Below are positions 29,170 through 39,581 of a DNA stretch of 64,000 nucleotides, piece by piece (positions within the stretch are counted from its first letter, which is position 1; every line of letters begins with the position of its first letter). The notes under the pieces were generated by a model that worked only from the letters and a program-made list of their open reading frames with translations, made no database searches and was not told the origin of the DNA. Both the position numbers and the translations under genes were made by a program. Source of the stretch: Gammaproteobacteria bacterium (GTDB lineage: Bacteria > Pseudomonadota > Gammaproteobacteria > DSM-16500); assembly GCA_021325575.1 (NCBI GenBank), contig JAJPGW010000013.1, forward strand, positions 1-64,000. Direction: 5' to 3'.

Positions 29170-29906
29170 CACACAAACGAGACATATTATTAGGCGTGAA
29201 TATCGATCACGTCGCGACATTAAGGCAAGCACGGCATACTCGTTATCCAGATCCCGTTGAAGCGGTTTACGCTTCAGAAAATGGCGGGGCGGATGGCATT
29301 ACGGTTCATTTACGTGAAGATCGCAGGCATATTCAGGAACGTGATGTTGAGTTAATTCAGCAAGTTTTATTAACGCGTTTGAATCTTGAAATGGCCGTCA
29401 CGGATTTTATGGTGAAATATGCAGAAAAAATTAAACCTGCGCATTGCTGTTTTGTTCCGGAAAAACGTGCAGAACTGACTACCGAAGGCGGATTAAATGT
29501 TCTAGCCGATGAAAAACGCATTCACGAAGCTTGCAAACAATTAGCAGCGCACGATATTGAAGTTTCACTTTTTATTGATCCTGATTTCAAACAAATCGAA
29601 GCAGCGGTCCGTTGTGAAGCACCCGTTATTGAGATTCATACAGGTGAATATGCGGATGCTAAAACAGTAGAAGAACGCCATCACCAATTAAAACGCGTCA
29701 TGGATGCAACTCAATTTGCTCACAAAGCCGGTTTAATTGTGAATGCAGGTCATGGATTAAATTATCAAAACGTTCAGGCGATTGCGCAAATTCCTGAAAT
29801 TAACGAATTAAATATAGGTCACGGTATTATTGCAAGATCGATTTTTATGGGACTTGAAAATGCCGTACGAGAAATGAAACGATTAATGGTGGAGGCCAGA
29901 AAATGA
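29166..29906 (+). CDS. pdxJ: pyridoxine 5'-phosphate synthase
   Basis: 246 residues. Condenses 1-deoxyxylulose 5-phosphate with 3-amino-2-oxopropyl phosphate in pyridoxal phosphate synthesis. The TIM barrel shows LGVNIDHVATLRQAR, GADGITVHLREDRRHI, CFVPEKR and NAGHGLNYQNV. It overlaps recO and gltX by ATGA on both sides; the usual gammaproteobacterial follower acpS is not here. Confidence 0.98.
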   Translation: MTHKRDILLGVNIDHVATLRQARHTRYPDPVEAVYASENGGADGITVHLREDRRHIQERDVELIQQVLLTRLNLEMAVTDFMVKYAEKIKPAHCCFVPEKRAELTTEGGLNVLADEKRIHEACKQLAAHDIEVSLFIDPDFKQIEAAVRCEAPVIEIHTGEYADAKTVEERHHQLKRVMDATQFAHKAGLIVNAGHGLNYQNVQAIAQIPEINELNIGHGIIARSIFMGLENAVREMKRLMVEARK

Positions 29907-31288
29907 TTAAAACACGTTTTTCACCATCGCCTTCGGGTTTATTGCATTTAGGCAATGTTCGAGCCGCATTATTTAGCGCGTTATATGCGAAAAAAACCAA
30001 AGGCATCTTTTTGTTACGCATCGAAGACACCGATGCAACGCGTACCGAACAAAAATTTATTGATATTTTGCAAGAAGATTTACACTGGTTAGGTCTCGAT
30101 TGGCAAGAGGGACCCTTTTATCAGTCGCAACGTCATGCGATTTATGATGAATTTTTTGCAAAACTGGAGCAAGAAAATTTAGCTTATCCTTGTTTTTGTA
30201 CGGATGAAGAATTGGCGTTCAATCGCAAAATTCAATTATCCCGCGGACAAGCGCCACGCTATCCTGGCACTTGTCAAAAACTGTCGGCAGATGAAGTGCG
30301 ACAACGTCTCGAATCCGGAAAAAAACCGACCTTGCGTTTCCGCGTTCCTGAAAATCAAGCCATCGAATTTGTTGATCTCGTCAAAGGTCCACAAAAATTT
30401 ATGAGCTCTGATATTGGCGATTTCATTGTGCGACGCGCGGACCGTTCTGCGACATTTTTATTTTGTAACGCGATTGATGATTCATTGATGAATGTTACTC
30501 ACGTGTTGCGTGGCGATGATCATTTGGCAAATACGCCGCGTCAATTGATGTTGCTCAATGCCTTCAAAATGCGTAAACCGGAATACGGGCATCTTTCATT
30601 GATTACCGGTGATGATGGCAGCAAATTATCAAAACGACATGGTAGCTTTAGTTTAGTCGATGTGAAAACAACAGGATATTTATCAATTGCTGTTATGAAT
30701 TATCTTGCGCGTTTAAGTCATGCGTATGATGAACCGCGGTTATTGTCTTTTGAAGAATTAGCCGAACGTTTTTTTCTGGAAAAATTAAGCCATGCCCCAG
30801 CGCGATTTGATCAGAATCAATTGCTGCATTGGCAGAAAGAAGCTGTAATGCAATCAACGCATGATGCATTATGGGAATGGATCGGCGATGAAATTAAACA
30901 ATCGGTACCAGAAGCTTCTCGCGAAACTTTTATCGAAATGATGCGGCAAAATATATTATTTCCAACGGAAGCTAAAAAATGGGCTGAAATTCTATTTGGT
31001 GGCGATTTAGTTTGGAATGATGAAAATAAAGTTTTAATCAAAGAAGCGGGCGCAGAATTTTTTGCGACAGCCTTAAATGCAGCGAAACTTCACCCCTCGG
31101 ATTTGAAAATGATTTTAAATGACTTAAAAACGCAATCAAACACCTCAGGTAAAAAATTATTTATGCCTGTTCGTCTAGCGTTGACAGGAGAGCAGCATGG
31201 TCCGGAATTAGCGCAAATTGCAACATTGCTCGGCCCTGCTAAAATTCAAGAGCGTTTTGCGAAAGCGGTGCAATTTTGCGAAGCATAG
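29903..31288 (+). CDS. gltX: glutamyl-tRNA synthetase
   Basis: 461 residues. Charges tRNA-Glu. The class I HIGH-type site is SPSGLLHLGNVRAALF and the KMSKS-type loop is SKLSKRHGSF. Length and C-terminal helical anticodon-binding domain are normal. GGAGG lies inside the end of pdxJ; the start overlaps the pdxJ stop, so both are in one operon. Confidence 0.97.
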   Translation: MIKTRFSPSPSGLLHLGNVRAALFSALYAKKTKGIFLLRIEDTDATRTEQKFIDILQEDLHWLGLDWQEGPFYQSQRHAIYDEFFAKLEQENLAYPCFCTDEELAFNRKIQLSRGQAPRYPGTCQKLSADEVRQRLESGKKPTLRFRVPENQAIEFVDLVKGPQKFMSSDIGDFIVRRADRSATFLFCNAIDDSLMNVTHVLRGDDHLANTPRQLMLLNAFKMRKPEYGHLSLITGDDGSKLSKRHGSFSLVDVKTTGYLSIAVMNYLARLSHAYDEPRLLSFEELAERFFLEKLSHAPARFDQNQLLHWQKEAVMQSTHDALWEWIGDEIKQSVPEASRETFIEMMRQNILFPTEAKKWAEILFGGDLVWNDENKVLIKEAGAEFFATALNAAKLHPSDLKMILNDLKTQSNTSGKKLFMPVRLALTGEQHGPELAQIATLLGPAKIQERFAKAVQFCEA

Positions 31289-31297
31289 GAAGCGATT

Positions 31298-32680
31298 ATG
31301 TTAACAATTTACAATAGTCTTACCCAAAAAAAAGAAACGTTTACTCCGTTAGAAAAAAATAAAGTAAAAATCTACGTCTGCGGCCCCACGGTATATGATT
31401 TTGCTCATATCGGGAATGCGCGAACTTATGCTGCATTTGATGTGGTGATTCGATATCTGCGTTGGCGCGGATTTGATGTGACTTATGTTCGAAACATTAC
31501 GGATATTGATGACAAAATTATTAAGCGTGCGAATGAAAATAAAGAAGATTTCACTGCAGTGGTGAATCGATTTACCCAGGCGATTCATGAAGATTTTTCT
31601 GCGTTGGGATTATTAGAACCCAATCATGAGCCGACCGCAACGGGATATATTCCCAACATGCTCCGCATGATTGAAAAGCTCATTGCAAGTGATCACGCGT
31701 ATGTTGCAAGTAATGGCGATGTTTATTATAACGTGCGGCATTGCAAGCATTATGGTGAATTATCTCATCGTGATATTGAGCAATTGGAAAGTGGTGCGCG
31801 TGTCGAAATCAATGATGTGAAACGTGATCCATTGGATTTTGTTCTATGGAAATTAGCAAAACCCGGCGAACCGCATTGGTCATCGCCGTGGGGTGAGGGG
31901 CGTCCCGGTTGGCATATTGAATGTTCTGCGATGTCGACCGATTTGTTGGGCGACCATTTTGATATTCACGGTGGTGGTAAAGATTTAATTTTCCCGCATC
32001 ATGAAAATGAAATTGCACAATCGGAAGCCGCGACCGGCAAAAAATTTGTGAATACCTGGATGCATGCGGGTTATTTACAAATGGACAAGGAAAAAATGTC
32101 GAAATCGCTCGGAAATTTTTTAACGATCCGTGATTTATTAGCAAAACATAAACCGGAAGTGTTGCGATTCTTTTTGATCACAAAACATTATCGCAGTCCT
32201 TTGCAATATTCAGAAGAAATTATTCAGCAATCTGAAAATGCACTAACGCGCTTTTACACGGCATTGCGTGATTTACCAAAAGCAGATGCGCCGAATGATT
32301 CCGAATTTGAAAAAAAATTCATTGAAGCGATGGATGATGATTTCAATGCGCCTATTGCGTTTGCAGTTTTATTTGATTTAGCGCATGAAATTCAGCGTTT
32401 GCGCGAAAAAGACATTCAAGCCGCTGCAAAGCTTGGGGCATTATTAAAAAAATTAGGCGGTGTGTTGGCGATTTTGCAAGATGATCCAGAAAAGTTTCTG
32501 CAATCCGGGACGTTAGATATTGATGCTAAAAAAATTGAAGCATTAATTCAGGCAAGAAATGATGCACGCGCTCGCAAAGATTGGGCTGAAGCGGATAAAA
32601 TTCGAAAATCGCTTGCGGAAATGTCGGTGGTTTTGGAAGATGGATCTGGAAAGACAACCTGGAAAGTAGATAAGTCCTAG
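31298..32680 (+). CDS. cysS: cysteinyl-tRNA synthetase
   Basis: 460 residues. Charges tRNA-Cys. The active site shows CGPTVYDFAHIGNARTY, with the first zinc cysteine, and KMSKSLGNF. WHIECSAMS and HGGGKDLIFPHHENEIAQ supply the remaining zinc and substrate residues. AGGAAG precedes ATG, nine bases after gltX. Confidence 0.98.
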   Translation: MLTIYNSLTQKKETFTPLEKNKVKIYVCGPTVYDFAHIGNARTYAAFDVVIRYLRWRGFDVTYVRNITDIDDKIIKRANENKEDFTAVVNRFTQAIHEDFSALGLLEPNHEPTATGYIPNMLRMIEKLIASDHAYVASNGDVYYNVRHCKHYGELSHRDIEQLESGARVEINDVKRDPLDFVLWKLAKPGEPHWSSPWGEGRPGWHIECSAMSTDLLGDHFDIHGGGKDLIFPHHENEIAQSEAATGKKFVNTWMHAGYLQMDKEKMSKSLGNFLTIRDLLAKHKPEVLRFFLITKHYRSPLQYSEEIIQQSENALTRFYTALRDLPKADAPNDSEFEKKFIEAMDDDFNAPIAFAVLFDLAHEIQRLREKDIQAAAKLGALLKKLGGVLAILQDDPEKFLQSGTLDIDAKKIEALIQARNDARARKDWAEADKIRKSLAEMSVVLEDGSGKTTWKVDKS

Positions 32681-32716
32681 TCCTTCCCCAAAATCACTCA
32701 ATAGTTGCAAAAGACG

Positions 32717-32815
32717 CGTCATTGCGAGGAGCGCTCTTTGCGACGAAGCAATATCCTAAAAAACCTCGCACTCCATTAGAAAGATTGCTTCGTCGCTGCG
32801 CTCCTCGCAATGACG
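32717..32815. repeat. palindromic repeat, copy 3
   Basis: Arms CGTCATTGCGAGGAGCGC... and ...GCGCTCCTCGCAATGACG with the AAGATTGCTTCGTCG half well kept. The centre holds about 20 extra bases (CCTAAAAAACCTCGCACTCC), so this copy is longer. It lies downstream of cysS. Confidence 0.9.
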
Positions 32816-32834
32816 GAACTGCCTTGGGAGAGGT

Positions 32835-32853
32835 CGCCGCGCGAAGCGCGGCG
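32835..32853. repeat. short GC hairpin CGCCGCGC-GAA-GCGCGGCG
   Basis: A perfect 8-bp stem with GAA loop sits inside the sequence GGGAGAGGT...GGGTGAGGGG, 20 bases after palindromic copy 3. It is much more GC-rich than its surroundings and resembles a second widespread intergenic repeat type. Confidence 0.65.
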
Positions 32854-32897
32854 GGTGAGGGGTGCTTTTGGGTGAGTCGCAGCAATATTCGTGAAGA

Positions 32898-33335
32898 TTA
32901 AACAATCACCCTACGATTTGATGAAGTCTCAAATTCTTCTACAGAGCTTTCAAAAGAGCTTGCATAGGCATCCCTATACAATTTCATAATGCGCACTCCT
33001 TTAACATTTTCACCCCGACGAGCTTTCAAAACAAAAGTTTCAAACGGCACTTCCGTTCGACTTGAATCCATAGGAGATTGCGGCTCTTCTTGCTTAGGAA
33101 CATAAACAACTGGTTTTTCTGCTGGTTTCGGAACTGCTTTTTGTTTATATCGTTGATTATCCAATCGTCTGCCGACATAGCTGTATGACGGTGCTCGGGA
33201 AGCAGGCCCCACGACTGAAATCTTTTTTTCTTTAGGTAATTCTGATTCAGAAGACTTCGATGGAATCGCAGCAAACTTCTTTTGTCGACCCATAACTATT
33301 TCTTCACCCGCTAGGCTTAATTGGTTTCTGTGCAT
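32898..33335 (-). CDS. small basic hypothetical protein
   Basis: 145 residues, GGGAGC five bases before ATG. Rich in Lys, Pro and Ser (KPAEKPVVYVPKQEEPQ), largely disordered, with a short folded-looking end (VLKARRGENVKGVRIMKLYRDAY). No signal peptide or membrane segment. Not recognised. An internal ATG 14 codons in (MGRQKK) is possible but lacks a better ribosome site. Confidence 0.6.
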   Translation of the reverse strand: MHRNQLSLAGEEIVMGRQKKFAAIPSKSSESELPKEKKISVVGPASRAPSYSYVGRRLDNQRYKQKAVPKPAEKPVVYVPKQEEPQSPMDSSRTEVPFETFVLKARRGENVKGVRIMKLYRDAYASSFESSVEEFETSSNRRVIV

Positions 33336-33551
33336 TTTCAGCTCCCATTACATTAATTTGATAATTTAATGATCAAAAGGTTACCAGATCCGAAGAGGTA
33401 GAGCAATAATTAATGGAGTTTTAATTAAAAATTATTTGATAAGTCTCACATGGCCTTTAGGAATGCTTCATCAAACCCAGGAATTATTTGATGGGTTAGA
33501 TGCAAACAAAGAGAGTCCTGTTTCTGTTTTGGAATGCAGACTGTAAAAGTC

Positions 33552-36218
33552 TTACGTCAACATTCCTCGCAGCACATAATTCAATATTCCGCCATTACGG
33601 TAATATTCCAGTTCATTCAAGGTATCAATGCGGCAGAGGACTTTAATTTCTTCTTTTTTGCCATTAGAACGATGAATGATCGCTTTCAGGGTAGTGCGCG
33701 GTTTCAAATTATCGGTTAAACCCTGAATATCAATCGTTTCATCCCCTTTCAAATGTAAAGACTTCCGTGTTTCACCGTCTTTAAATTCCAGTGGTAAAAT
33801 CCCCATGCCAATTAAATTGGAACGATGGATGCGTTCAAAACTTTCGGCGATCACAGCTGAAATTCCTAACAATTTGGGGCCTTTTGCTGCCCAGTCACGA
33901 GATGAGCCCGTGCCATATTCTTTGCCGGCGATGACAACCAGTGGAATCTGGCTTTGCTTATATTTCATTGCAGCATCGTAAATTGCGAGGGTTTCGCCGG
34001 TTGGAATATATTTGGTAAAACCCCCTTCAATTTCGGGCACCATTTCATTTTTGATTCGAATGTTTGCAAAAGTGCCGCGCATCATGACTTCGTGATTGCC
34101 GCGACGTGCGCCGTAGGAATTGAAATCTTTTACGGCTACGCCTTTTTCTAATAAATATTTGCCAGCAGGGCTTTCAGCTTTGATGGAACTGGCTGGAGAA
34201 ATGTGATCAGTAGTAATGCTATCGCCTAATAATGCTAAAATCCGCGCACCTTCAACATTCCCGATGGTGCCGGGTTCGCGTTTGATGGAATCAAAAAACG
34301 GTGGATTTTGAATATAAGTCGAATCATTGCGCCAAGTGTAGGTTTGGCCTTGTGGAATTTCCATTAATTGCCAATCTTTGGGGCCAGTAAACACATCCGC
34401 ATATTGTTCGCGGAACATTTTGTCGCTGACTTGTTTCACTGCAGTTGCGATTTCAGCATTCGAGGGCCAAATATCTTTTAAATAAACTGGGTTGCCCGAT
34501 TTATCATGACCAATTGGATCTTTGGTTAAATCAGTGAGTGTTGTGCCAGCTAATGCGAATGCAACAACGAGTGGGGGAGATGCTAACCAATTCGCTTTGA
34601 CTTGCGGATGCACACGACCTTCAAAATTGCGATTGCCGGATAATACGGCGGAAACCACTAAATCTTTTTTTGTAATTGCAGTTGCAACGGGTTCGGGTAA
34701 TGGGCCTGAATTGCCGATGCAAGTGGTGCAACCGTAGCCGACTAATTCAAAACCTAATTGATCAAGATAAGTTTGGAGTCCGGCTTTTTCGAGATACTGT
34801 GTCACAACTTTCGAGCCAGGTGCGAGAGAAGATTTCACCCATGGCTTGCGTTCCAGCCCTTTTTCGATAGCTTTTTTTGCTAATAATCCGGCTGCCATTA
34901 AAACACTGGGGTTAGAAGTGTTCGTGCAACTTGTAATTGCTGCAATCACCACGTCACCATGATGCAATTCAGATTCGCGTTTATGAGTGTGAGGTTTGGT
35001 AACAGTGTGTTTGCCTTCATCGACAAATTTATCAAATGCTTGTGTGAGCTGGGATAATGCAACGCGATCTTGCGGACGTTTGGGGCCTGCTAAACTGGGC
35101 TCAATCGAAGATAAATCAAGTTCCAGTGTGGATGTGAATTGCGGATCAGGGGAACCCGCTTCGTGCCAGAGACCTTGGGCTTTGCAGTAAGCTTCAACCA
35201 GTGCAATAGTTTGCGCATCGCGTCCACTTAATGCAAGGTAGTGCAAGGTCGCATGATCAACGGGGAAAAATCCGCAAGTTGCACCATATTCCGGCGCCAT
35301 ATTAGCAATGGTCGCGCGGTCAGCAAGTGGTAAATCATGCAAACCCGGGCCATAAAATTCGACAAAACGTCCGACCACGCCATGTTTACGCAAAATATTA
35401 GTAATCGTTAAAACTAAATCCGTCGCGGTGACGCCTTCGGGTAATTTGCCGGTTAATTTCATCCCGACCACTTCAGGAATTAACATGGAAATGGGTTGGC
35501 CGAGCATGGCCGCTTCCGCTTCAATACCGCCAACACCCCAGCCTAATACACCTAATCCATTGATCATGGTGGTGTGACTGTCTGTGCCGACGAGCGTGTC
35601 TGGAAATGCGATTTTTTTGCCGTTTTTTTCTTCGGTCCAAACGGTTTTAGCGAGATATTCTAAATTCACTTGATGACAAATGCCGGTACCCGGTGGCACA
35701 ACTTGGAAATTCTGAAAAGCCGTTTGTCCCCAACGTAAAAATTCATAGCGTTCGCGGTTGCGTTCCATTTCAAGACGCGTATTTACGTTCAGAGCGTTTT
35801 TCGTCGCGTATTCATCGACTTGTACTGAATGGTCAATAACTAAGTCGACAGGCGATAAAGGATTAATTCGTTCAGGATCGCCGCCTAATTTTTTAATCGC
35901 GTTTCTCATAGCGGCTAAATCAACAACCGCAGGCACTCCCGTGAAATCCTGCATTAATACACGGGCAGGGCGATAGGCAATTTCATGATCAGAAGATTTA
36001 TCTTTAAGCCATTGCGTCACGGCTTTAATGTCTTTTTGATTGACTGAAATGTCATCTTCGTGGCGCAATAAGTTTTCTAACAGAATTTTTAAAGTAAAAG
36101 GGAGCTTGGATAAGCCTTTTAAACCCGCCTCTTCCGCAGCAGGCAAACTAAAATAGTCATAATTCACGCCATTGACATTGAGGGTCTTACGTACTTTGAA
36201 TGAGTCTTTTGATGTCAT
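33552..36218 (-). CDS. acnA: aconitate hydratase A
   Basis: 888 residues. 4Fe-4S enzyme converting citrate to isocitrate in the citric acid cycle. Cluster cysteines lie in [13 protein letters not shown] and [34 protein letters not shown] and the C-terminal swivel domain ([30 protein letters not shown]) are intact. AAGGGAG precedes ATG, with TATAAT on the minus strand at 36248-36253. Divergent from hemF across 66 bases. Confidence 0.98.
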   Translation of the reverse strand: MTSKDSFKVRKTLNVNGVNYDYFSLPAAEEAGLKGLSKLPFTLKILLENLLRHEDDISVNQKDIKAVTQWLKDKSSDHEIAYRPARVLMQDFTGVPAVVDLAAMRNAIKKLGGDPERINPLSPVDLVIDHSVQVDEYATKNALNVNTRLEMERNRERYEFLRWGQTAFQNFQVVPPGTGICHQVNLEYLAKTVWTEEKNGKKIAFPDTLVGTDSHTTMINGLGVLGWGVGGIEAEAAMLGQPISMLIPEVVGMKLTGKLPEGVTATDLVLTITNILRKHGVVGRFVEFYGPGLHDLPLADRATIANMAPEYGATCGFFPVDHATLHYLALSGRDAQTIALVEAYCKAQGLWHEAGSPDPQFTSTLELDLSSIEPSLAGPKRPQDRVALSQLTQAFDKFVDEGKHTVTKPHTHKRESELHHGDVVIAAITSCTNTSNPSVLMAAGLLAKKAIEKGLERKPWVKSSLAPGSKVVTQYLEKAGLQTYLDQLGFELVGYGCTTCIGNSGPLPEPVATAITKKDLVVSAVLSGNRNFEGRVHPQVKANWLASPPLVVAFALAGTTLTDLTKDPIGHDKSGNPVYLKDIWPSNAEIATAVKQVSDKMFREQYADVFTGPKDWQLMEIPQGQTYTWRNDSTYIQNPPFFDSIKREPGTIGNVEGARILALLGDSITTDHISPASSIKAESPAGKYLLEKGVAVKDFNSYGARRGNHEVMMRGTFANIRIKNEMVPEIEGGFTKYIPTGETLAIYDAAMKYKQSQIPLVVIAGKEYGTGSSRDWAAKGPKLLGISAVIAESFERIHRSNLIGMGILPLEFKDGETRKSLHLKGDETIDIQGLTDNLKPRTTLKAIIHRSNGKKEEIKVLCRIDTLNELEYYRNGGILNYVLRGMLT

Positions 36219-36284
36219 GGTAGTTCTCCCTTTTGTGTTTGTGGCGTATTATAAGGCACTCTCTAACGGGTAAGAAAGTAATTT

Positions 36285-37208
36285 ATGGCAATTGAAAAAA
36301 TTGATCTCACCGCAGCCATTCCTAGGGTCAAAACCTATTTATTGGACCTCCAGAATCAACTTTGTAGTGCCCTTGAAAACGAAGATCCCGGTACCCAGTT
36401 TATGGAAGATTCTTGGCAGCATAGCACCGGTGGCGGTGGTAAAACCCGTGTATTGACCGGAAAAGTGATTGAAAAGGCTGGGGTTAACTTTTCTCATGTG
36501 ATGGGGGCCGCATTGCCGCAAGCGGCGACTGTGAAACGGCCGGAATTAAAAGATTGCGTCTTTCAAGCGTTGGGGGTTTCCAGTGTTATTCATCCTTTGA
36601 ATCCCTATGCGCCCACCAGTCATTTGAATGTACGGTTTATTGTGGTAGAAAAAAAAGATGGCGATGCGCTTTGGTGGTTTGGTGGCGGATTTGATTTGAC
36701 GCCTTATTATGGTTTTGTCGAAGATTGCAAACAATGGCATGCGCTGGCTAGAGAAGCGTGCGCACCGTTTGGTTCCGATGTTTATCCCAAATTTAAAAAA
36801 GCTTGTGATGATTATTTTTATTTAAAACATCGACAAGAACCGCGAGGAATTGGCGGATTATTTTTTGATGATTTAAATGAGTGGGGATTTGAAAAATCGT
36901 TTTCTTTTATGAAAAATGTGGGAAATTTTTTTAGTAAAGCTTATATCCCTATTTTGGCAAAAAGAAAAAACATGCCGTACGGCGAGCGCGAAAAACAATT
37001 TCAATGGTATCGGCGTGGGCGTTATGTGGAATTTAATTTGCTTTACGACCGAGGAACGTTATTTGGATTGCAATCGAATGGGCGGACGGAATCCATTTTG
37101 ATGTCTTTGCCGCCTTTGGTGAGTTGGCAATATGATTGGAAACCTGAAAAAGGGAGTGAGGAAGAAAAACTTTATCAAGAATTTTTGATTGCAAAAAATT
37201 GGATTTGA
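36285..37208 (+). CDS. hemF: oxygen-dependent coproporphyrinogen III oxidase
   Basis: 307 residues. Uses oxygen to decarboxylate coproporphyrinogen III to protoporphyrinogen IX. Conserved stretches include [46 protein letters not shown] and [19 protein letters not shown]. Presence implies aerobic heme synthesis, consistent with hemH at the left edge. Ribosome site is weak. Confidence 0.98.
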   Translation: MAIEKIDLTAAIPRVKTYLLDLQNQLCSALENEDPGTQFMEDSWQHSTGGGGKTRVLTGKVIEKAGVNFSHVMGAALPQAATVKRPELKDCVFQALGVSSVIHPLNPYAPTSHLNVRFIVVEKKDGDALWWFGGGFDLTPYYGFVEDCKQWHALAREACAPFGSDVYPKFKKACDDYFYLKHRQEPRGIGGLFFDDLNEWGFEKSFSFMKNVGNFFSKAYIPILAKRKNMPYGEREKQFQWYRRGRYVEFNLLYDRGTLFGLQSNGRTESILMSLPPLVSWQYDWKPEKGSEEEKLYQEFLIAKNWI

Positions 37209-37224
37209 TCACGATGGTTCATCT

Positions 37225-37330
37225 CGTCCCGCGGCTCCGTCATTGCGAGCCGTCGTTAGACGGCGAAGCAATCTCTAGAAGATTGCTTCGTCGCAAAAAG
37301 CGCTCCTCGCAATGACGGGCCCACGGGACG
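37225..37330. repeat. palindromic repeat, copy 4, with extra outer stem
   Basis: The core runs 37238-37317 (CGTCATTGCGAG ... CTCGCAATGACG). Outside it, CGTCCCGCGG (37225-37234) pairs with CCACGGGACG (37321-37330) at 9 of 10 positions. The inner left arm reads CCGTCGTTAGACGG, itself a small hairpin. It lies between the convergent hemF and MFS genes. Confidence 0.9.
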
Positions 37331-37340
37331 ACGTGTTAAA

Positions 37341-37368
37341 AAAAATCCCGCGATTTCGCGGGATTTTT
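37341..37368. terminator. bidirectional rho-independent terminator, hemF/MFS
   Basis: AAAAATCCCGCGA and TCGCGGGATTTTT form a perfect hairpin with A/T tracts on both sides, so it can stop transcription from hemF (rightward) and the MFS gene (leftward). It sits in the convergent gap. Confidence 0.92.
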
Positions 37369-37386
37369 ATTTAAAAATATCAAACG

Positions 37387-38754
37387 TTACTTAGCGCCTT
37401 GGGGTTCCGGTACTAAACGTGGTTTAGCCGCAAAGACTCTTTCATGAGCTTCTTTCGCTTGTGATGTGCAATAAGTTTCTTTCAAGAACATGGATAAGAA
37501 AATTGCGAGACCCACGCCAATCGGAATAATACTTAATGCAAAGGTGTAATCGCCTGCTGTGTAAACAGGTAAACCATTTGCGCCCAATGGGCTAGTGGTA
37601 TGCAGATCTAATAATTTTCCCACAACCGGTTGGAAAATTGCGCCACCGGCCATGATTAACATGTTGGTGACAGCAACGGCCGTTCCTGAAATGGCGCCAG
37701 GATTATTTTCTTTACCCAAAGCAAAACAGAGTGGGTGAGCGCCGCAGCAAAATCCAGCGACGAAGAACATCACGTATAATTGATGTAATTTGAGACCAGG
37801 CACATAGAAAATAATTGATAATAAAATCGCAGCTAAACTGCCAGTTACAACGAGCGGCATGCGGCGACGTTTAATTTTATCCGAGAATGCACCTATCACA
37901 GGTCCACCAATAATCCAGCCAAGGAAGGTGATACTAGAAATATTTACGGCTTGATCAGCACTCAATTGATAAACGGATTTTAAGAATGGAATGCCCCAAA
38001 GATCTAAAAAGACGGTAGCAGGAAGATAAAGTAAGCAGCCGATTATTCCGATCAGCCACATTTGCGGGTTCATGAAAATAATAGCGACTGCGCTCTTTAA
38101 TTGTTTCACAGTCATGGGTGTTTGCATTTCATTAGCAATCACGGTTTTTTGTTTTGGACGGCTTTTGACAATCAATAAAATTGCAATACTTAATGCAATC
38201 CCAACAAATAATGCGGTATGCAATGCATGTTTATAACCAATCGCTTCAACGATTTTGATGAGATATTTTTGTGATAATGCACCCGAAGTCATACCAAGAG
38301 CGGTTGTAAGACCTGCAACCGTTGCAAAACGAGTGGGTGGCAACCATACGGAGGCTAATTTTAAAACCCCAATATAAGCAAAGGCAGTACCAAGCCCGAT
38401 CAGGAAACGGCCAGCACTGGCAATCCCAAGGCTATCAGCCGAGATAAAAATGCCAAGTCCGAGGACCGCTGTTAAGCATGCAAGAAATAATACAAAACGT
38501 GCACCAAACTTATCGTAAATCATACCCGCGGGTAATTGCATAGGCGTGTATGCGTAGTAATAAAATGCGGCGAGGGTACCAAATTGGGTGGCGGTGATAT
38601 GAAAGGTTTGGGTGAGGTCGGCTTGCATTGCTGAAGGTGAAACACGAAGGAAATAATTGTAACAATAAAAAAACATACCGATGACGCATATAAACCAGGG
38701 CTGAATAATCGTATTCAGAAAACCCGTCTGATAGCGATGATGAGTTGTTGTCAT
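37387..38754 (-). CDS. major facilitator superfamily transporter
   Basis: 455 residues with about 12 membrane segments. The first loop reads NYFLRVSPSAMQADL and the A-motif loop GMIYDKFGARFV, features of a subgroup abundant in Legionella- and Coxiella-type bacteria and related to sugar-acid/phthalate permeases and Pht transporters. The substrate is unknown. AAAAGGAAC precedes ATG; followed by a strong terminator. Confidence 0.92.
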   Translation of the reverse strand: MTTTHHRYQTGFLNTIIQPWFICVIGMFFYCYNYFLRVSPSAMQADLTQTFHITATQFGTLAAFYYYAYTPMQLPAGMIYDKFGARFVLFLACLTAVLGLGIFISADSLGIASAGRFLIGLGTAFAYIGVLKLASVWLPPTRFATVAGLTTALGMTSGALSQKYLIKIVEAIGYKHALHTALFVGIALSIAILLIVKSRPKQKTVIANEMQTPMTVKQLKSAVAIIFMNPQMWLIGIIGCLLYLPATVFLDLWGIPFLKSVYQLSADQAVNISSITFLGWIIGGPVIGAFSDKIKRRRMPLVVTGSLAAILLSIIFYVPGLKLHQLYVMFFVAGFCCGAHPLCFALGKENNPGAISGTAVAVTNMLIMAGGAIFQPVVGKLLDLHTTSPLGANGLPVYTAGDYTFALSIIPIGVGLAIFLSMFLKETYCTSQAKEAHERVFAAKPRLVPEPQGAK

Positions 38755-39099
38755 GTATTGTTCCTTTTCTAGTTTTTTCAGAGATTGATCGGCCTGTGAT
38801 TCATTAAAATCACTGTTCTCAAAAATTAAAAAGAGGTCATATCGTATGCGGAGTAGTTTATCGGTTTTATGTAACCATCCTCTTTATTCTGAGGAAGAAT
38901 ATATACCAAAAAGGGGGTTAAAATCAATTAAAAAGGGGGAATTGCTAAGTCCTTGATTTAATTTAAAACAATTGACCATCTTATAACCAATTGAAAAATA
39001 GATTTTTTTTACTGAAATCACCTTTTTTATTAGAATGGCTACCAATTCTCTGAGACAAATTATATACTGATTTTTTTTACAAAATTCAAGGAGCCCTCC
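38755..39099. other. gene-free AT-rich interval
   Basis: A 345-base divergent intergenic region. It carries the MFS ribosome site next to 38755 and, at the right end, TATACT (39063-39068) and AAGGAG for the exported peptide gene. The middle is AT-rich with short A and G runs (AAAAAGGGGG twice, near 38909 and 38931). No frame, repeat or RNA gene was recognised. Confidence 0.6.
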
Positions 39100-39432
39100 A
39101 TGAGATTTAAATTATTAACTGCTGCAGCACTTGCAGGGTTAGTTTCCGTATCCGTTTGTTACGCTGATGATATGCAAATGAGTGAAGATAACTCAGGCGC
39201 TTCTGCTGTGAACGGCATGCAACCTTCCAGTGACAACCCAATGATGCAAAGTCAGGCGGGCGATCCTTCGGCGATGCCAATGGATTCGACTCCGAATCAG
39301 TCGAATGTGGGTTCTATGGCTGCTAATGCTGCTAATGCCGCGAATCCTGCCGCTGCAAACCCAATGAGTGGTGACAGCAACGGCAATGATGATATGAGCG
39401 CTGATACTGCAACCGGTGATGACGATTATTAA
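39100..39432 (+). CDS. exported Met/Asp/Asn-rich small protein
   Basis: 110 residues. Signal peptide (MRFKLLTAAALAGLVSVSVCYA, cleavage before DDM) followed by a disordered acidic mature part rich in Met, Asn, Ser and Ala (NAANAANPAAANPM), ending in GDDDY. No cysteines remain after cleavage. AAGGAG precedes ATG. Function unknown; metal binding is possible. Confidence 0.75.
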   Translation: MRFKLLTAAALAGLVSVSVCYADDMQMSEDNSGASAVNGMQPSSDNPMMQSQAGDPSAMPMDSTPNQSNVGSMAANAANAANPAAANPMSGDSNGNDDMSADTATGDDDY

Positions 39433-39458
39433 TATAATTTAGTTAGTTGCGTTGTGCT

Positions 39459-39570
39459 CGTCATTGCGAGCCGCGCACTTTGCGGCGAAGCAATCTCCAA
39501 AAGATTGCTTCCCCGGCTAAAAGCATGCCGGGGCAGGCTAAAAACACAAAAAACGCTCCTCGCAATGACG
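39459..39570. repeat. palindromic repeat, copy 5 (with inserted hairpin)
   Basis: Outer arms CGTCATTGCGAGCCGCGC and GCTCCTCGCAATGACG and the GCAATCTCCAAAAGATTGC centre are kept. The right half has about 45 extra bases containing CCCCGGC...GCCGGGG (39511-39533). It ends 11 bases before the zapE start. Confidence 0.88.
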
Positions 39571-39581
39571 ATAGCCCATCT

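Noticed and set aside
33450-33510. Possible hairpin AACCCA/TGGGTT after acnA
   Set aside because: Stem of only six bases with a long loop and no T-run; too weak to call a terminator.
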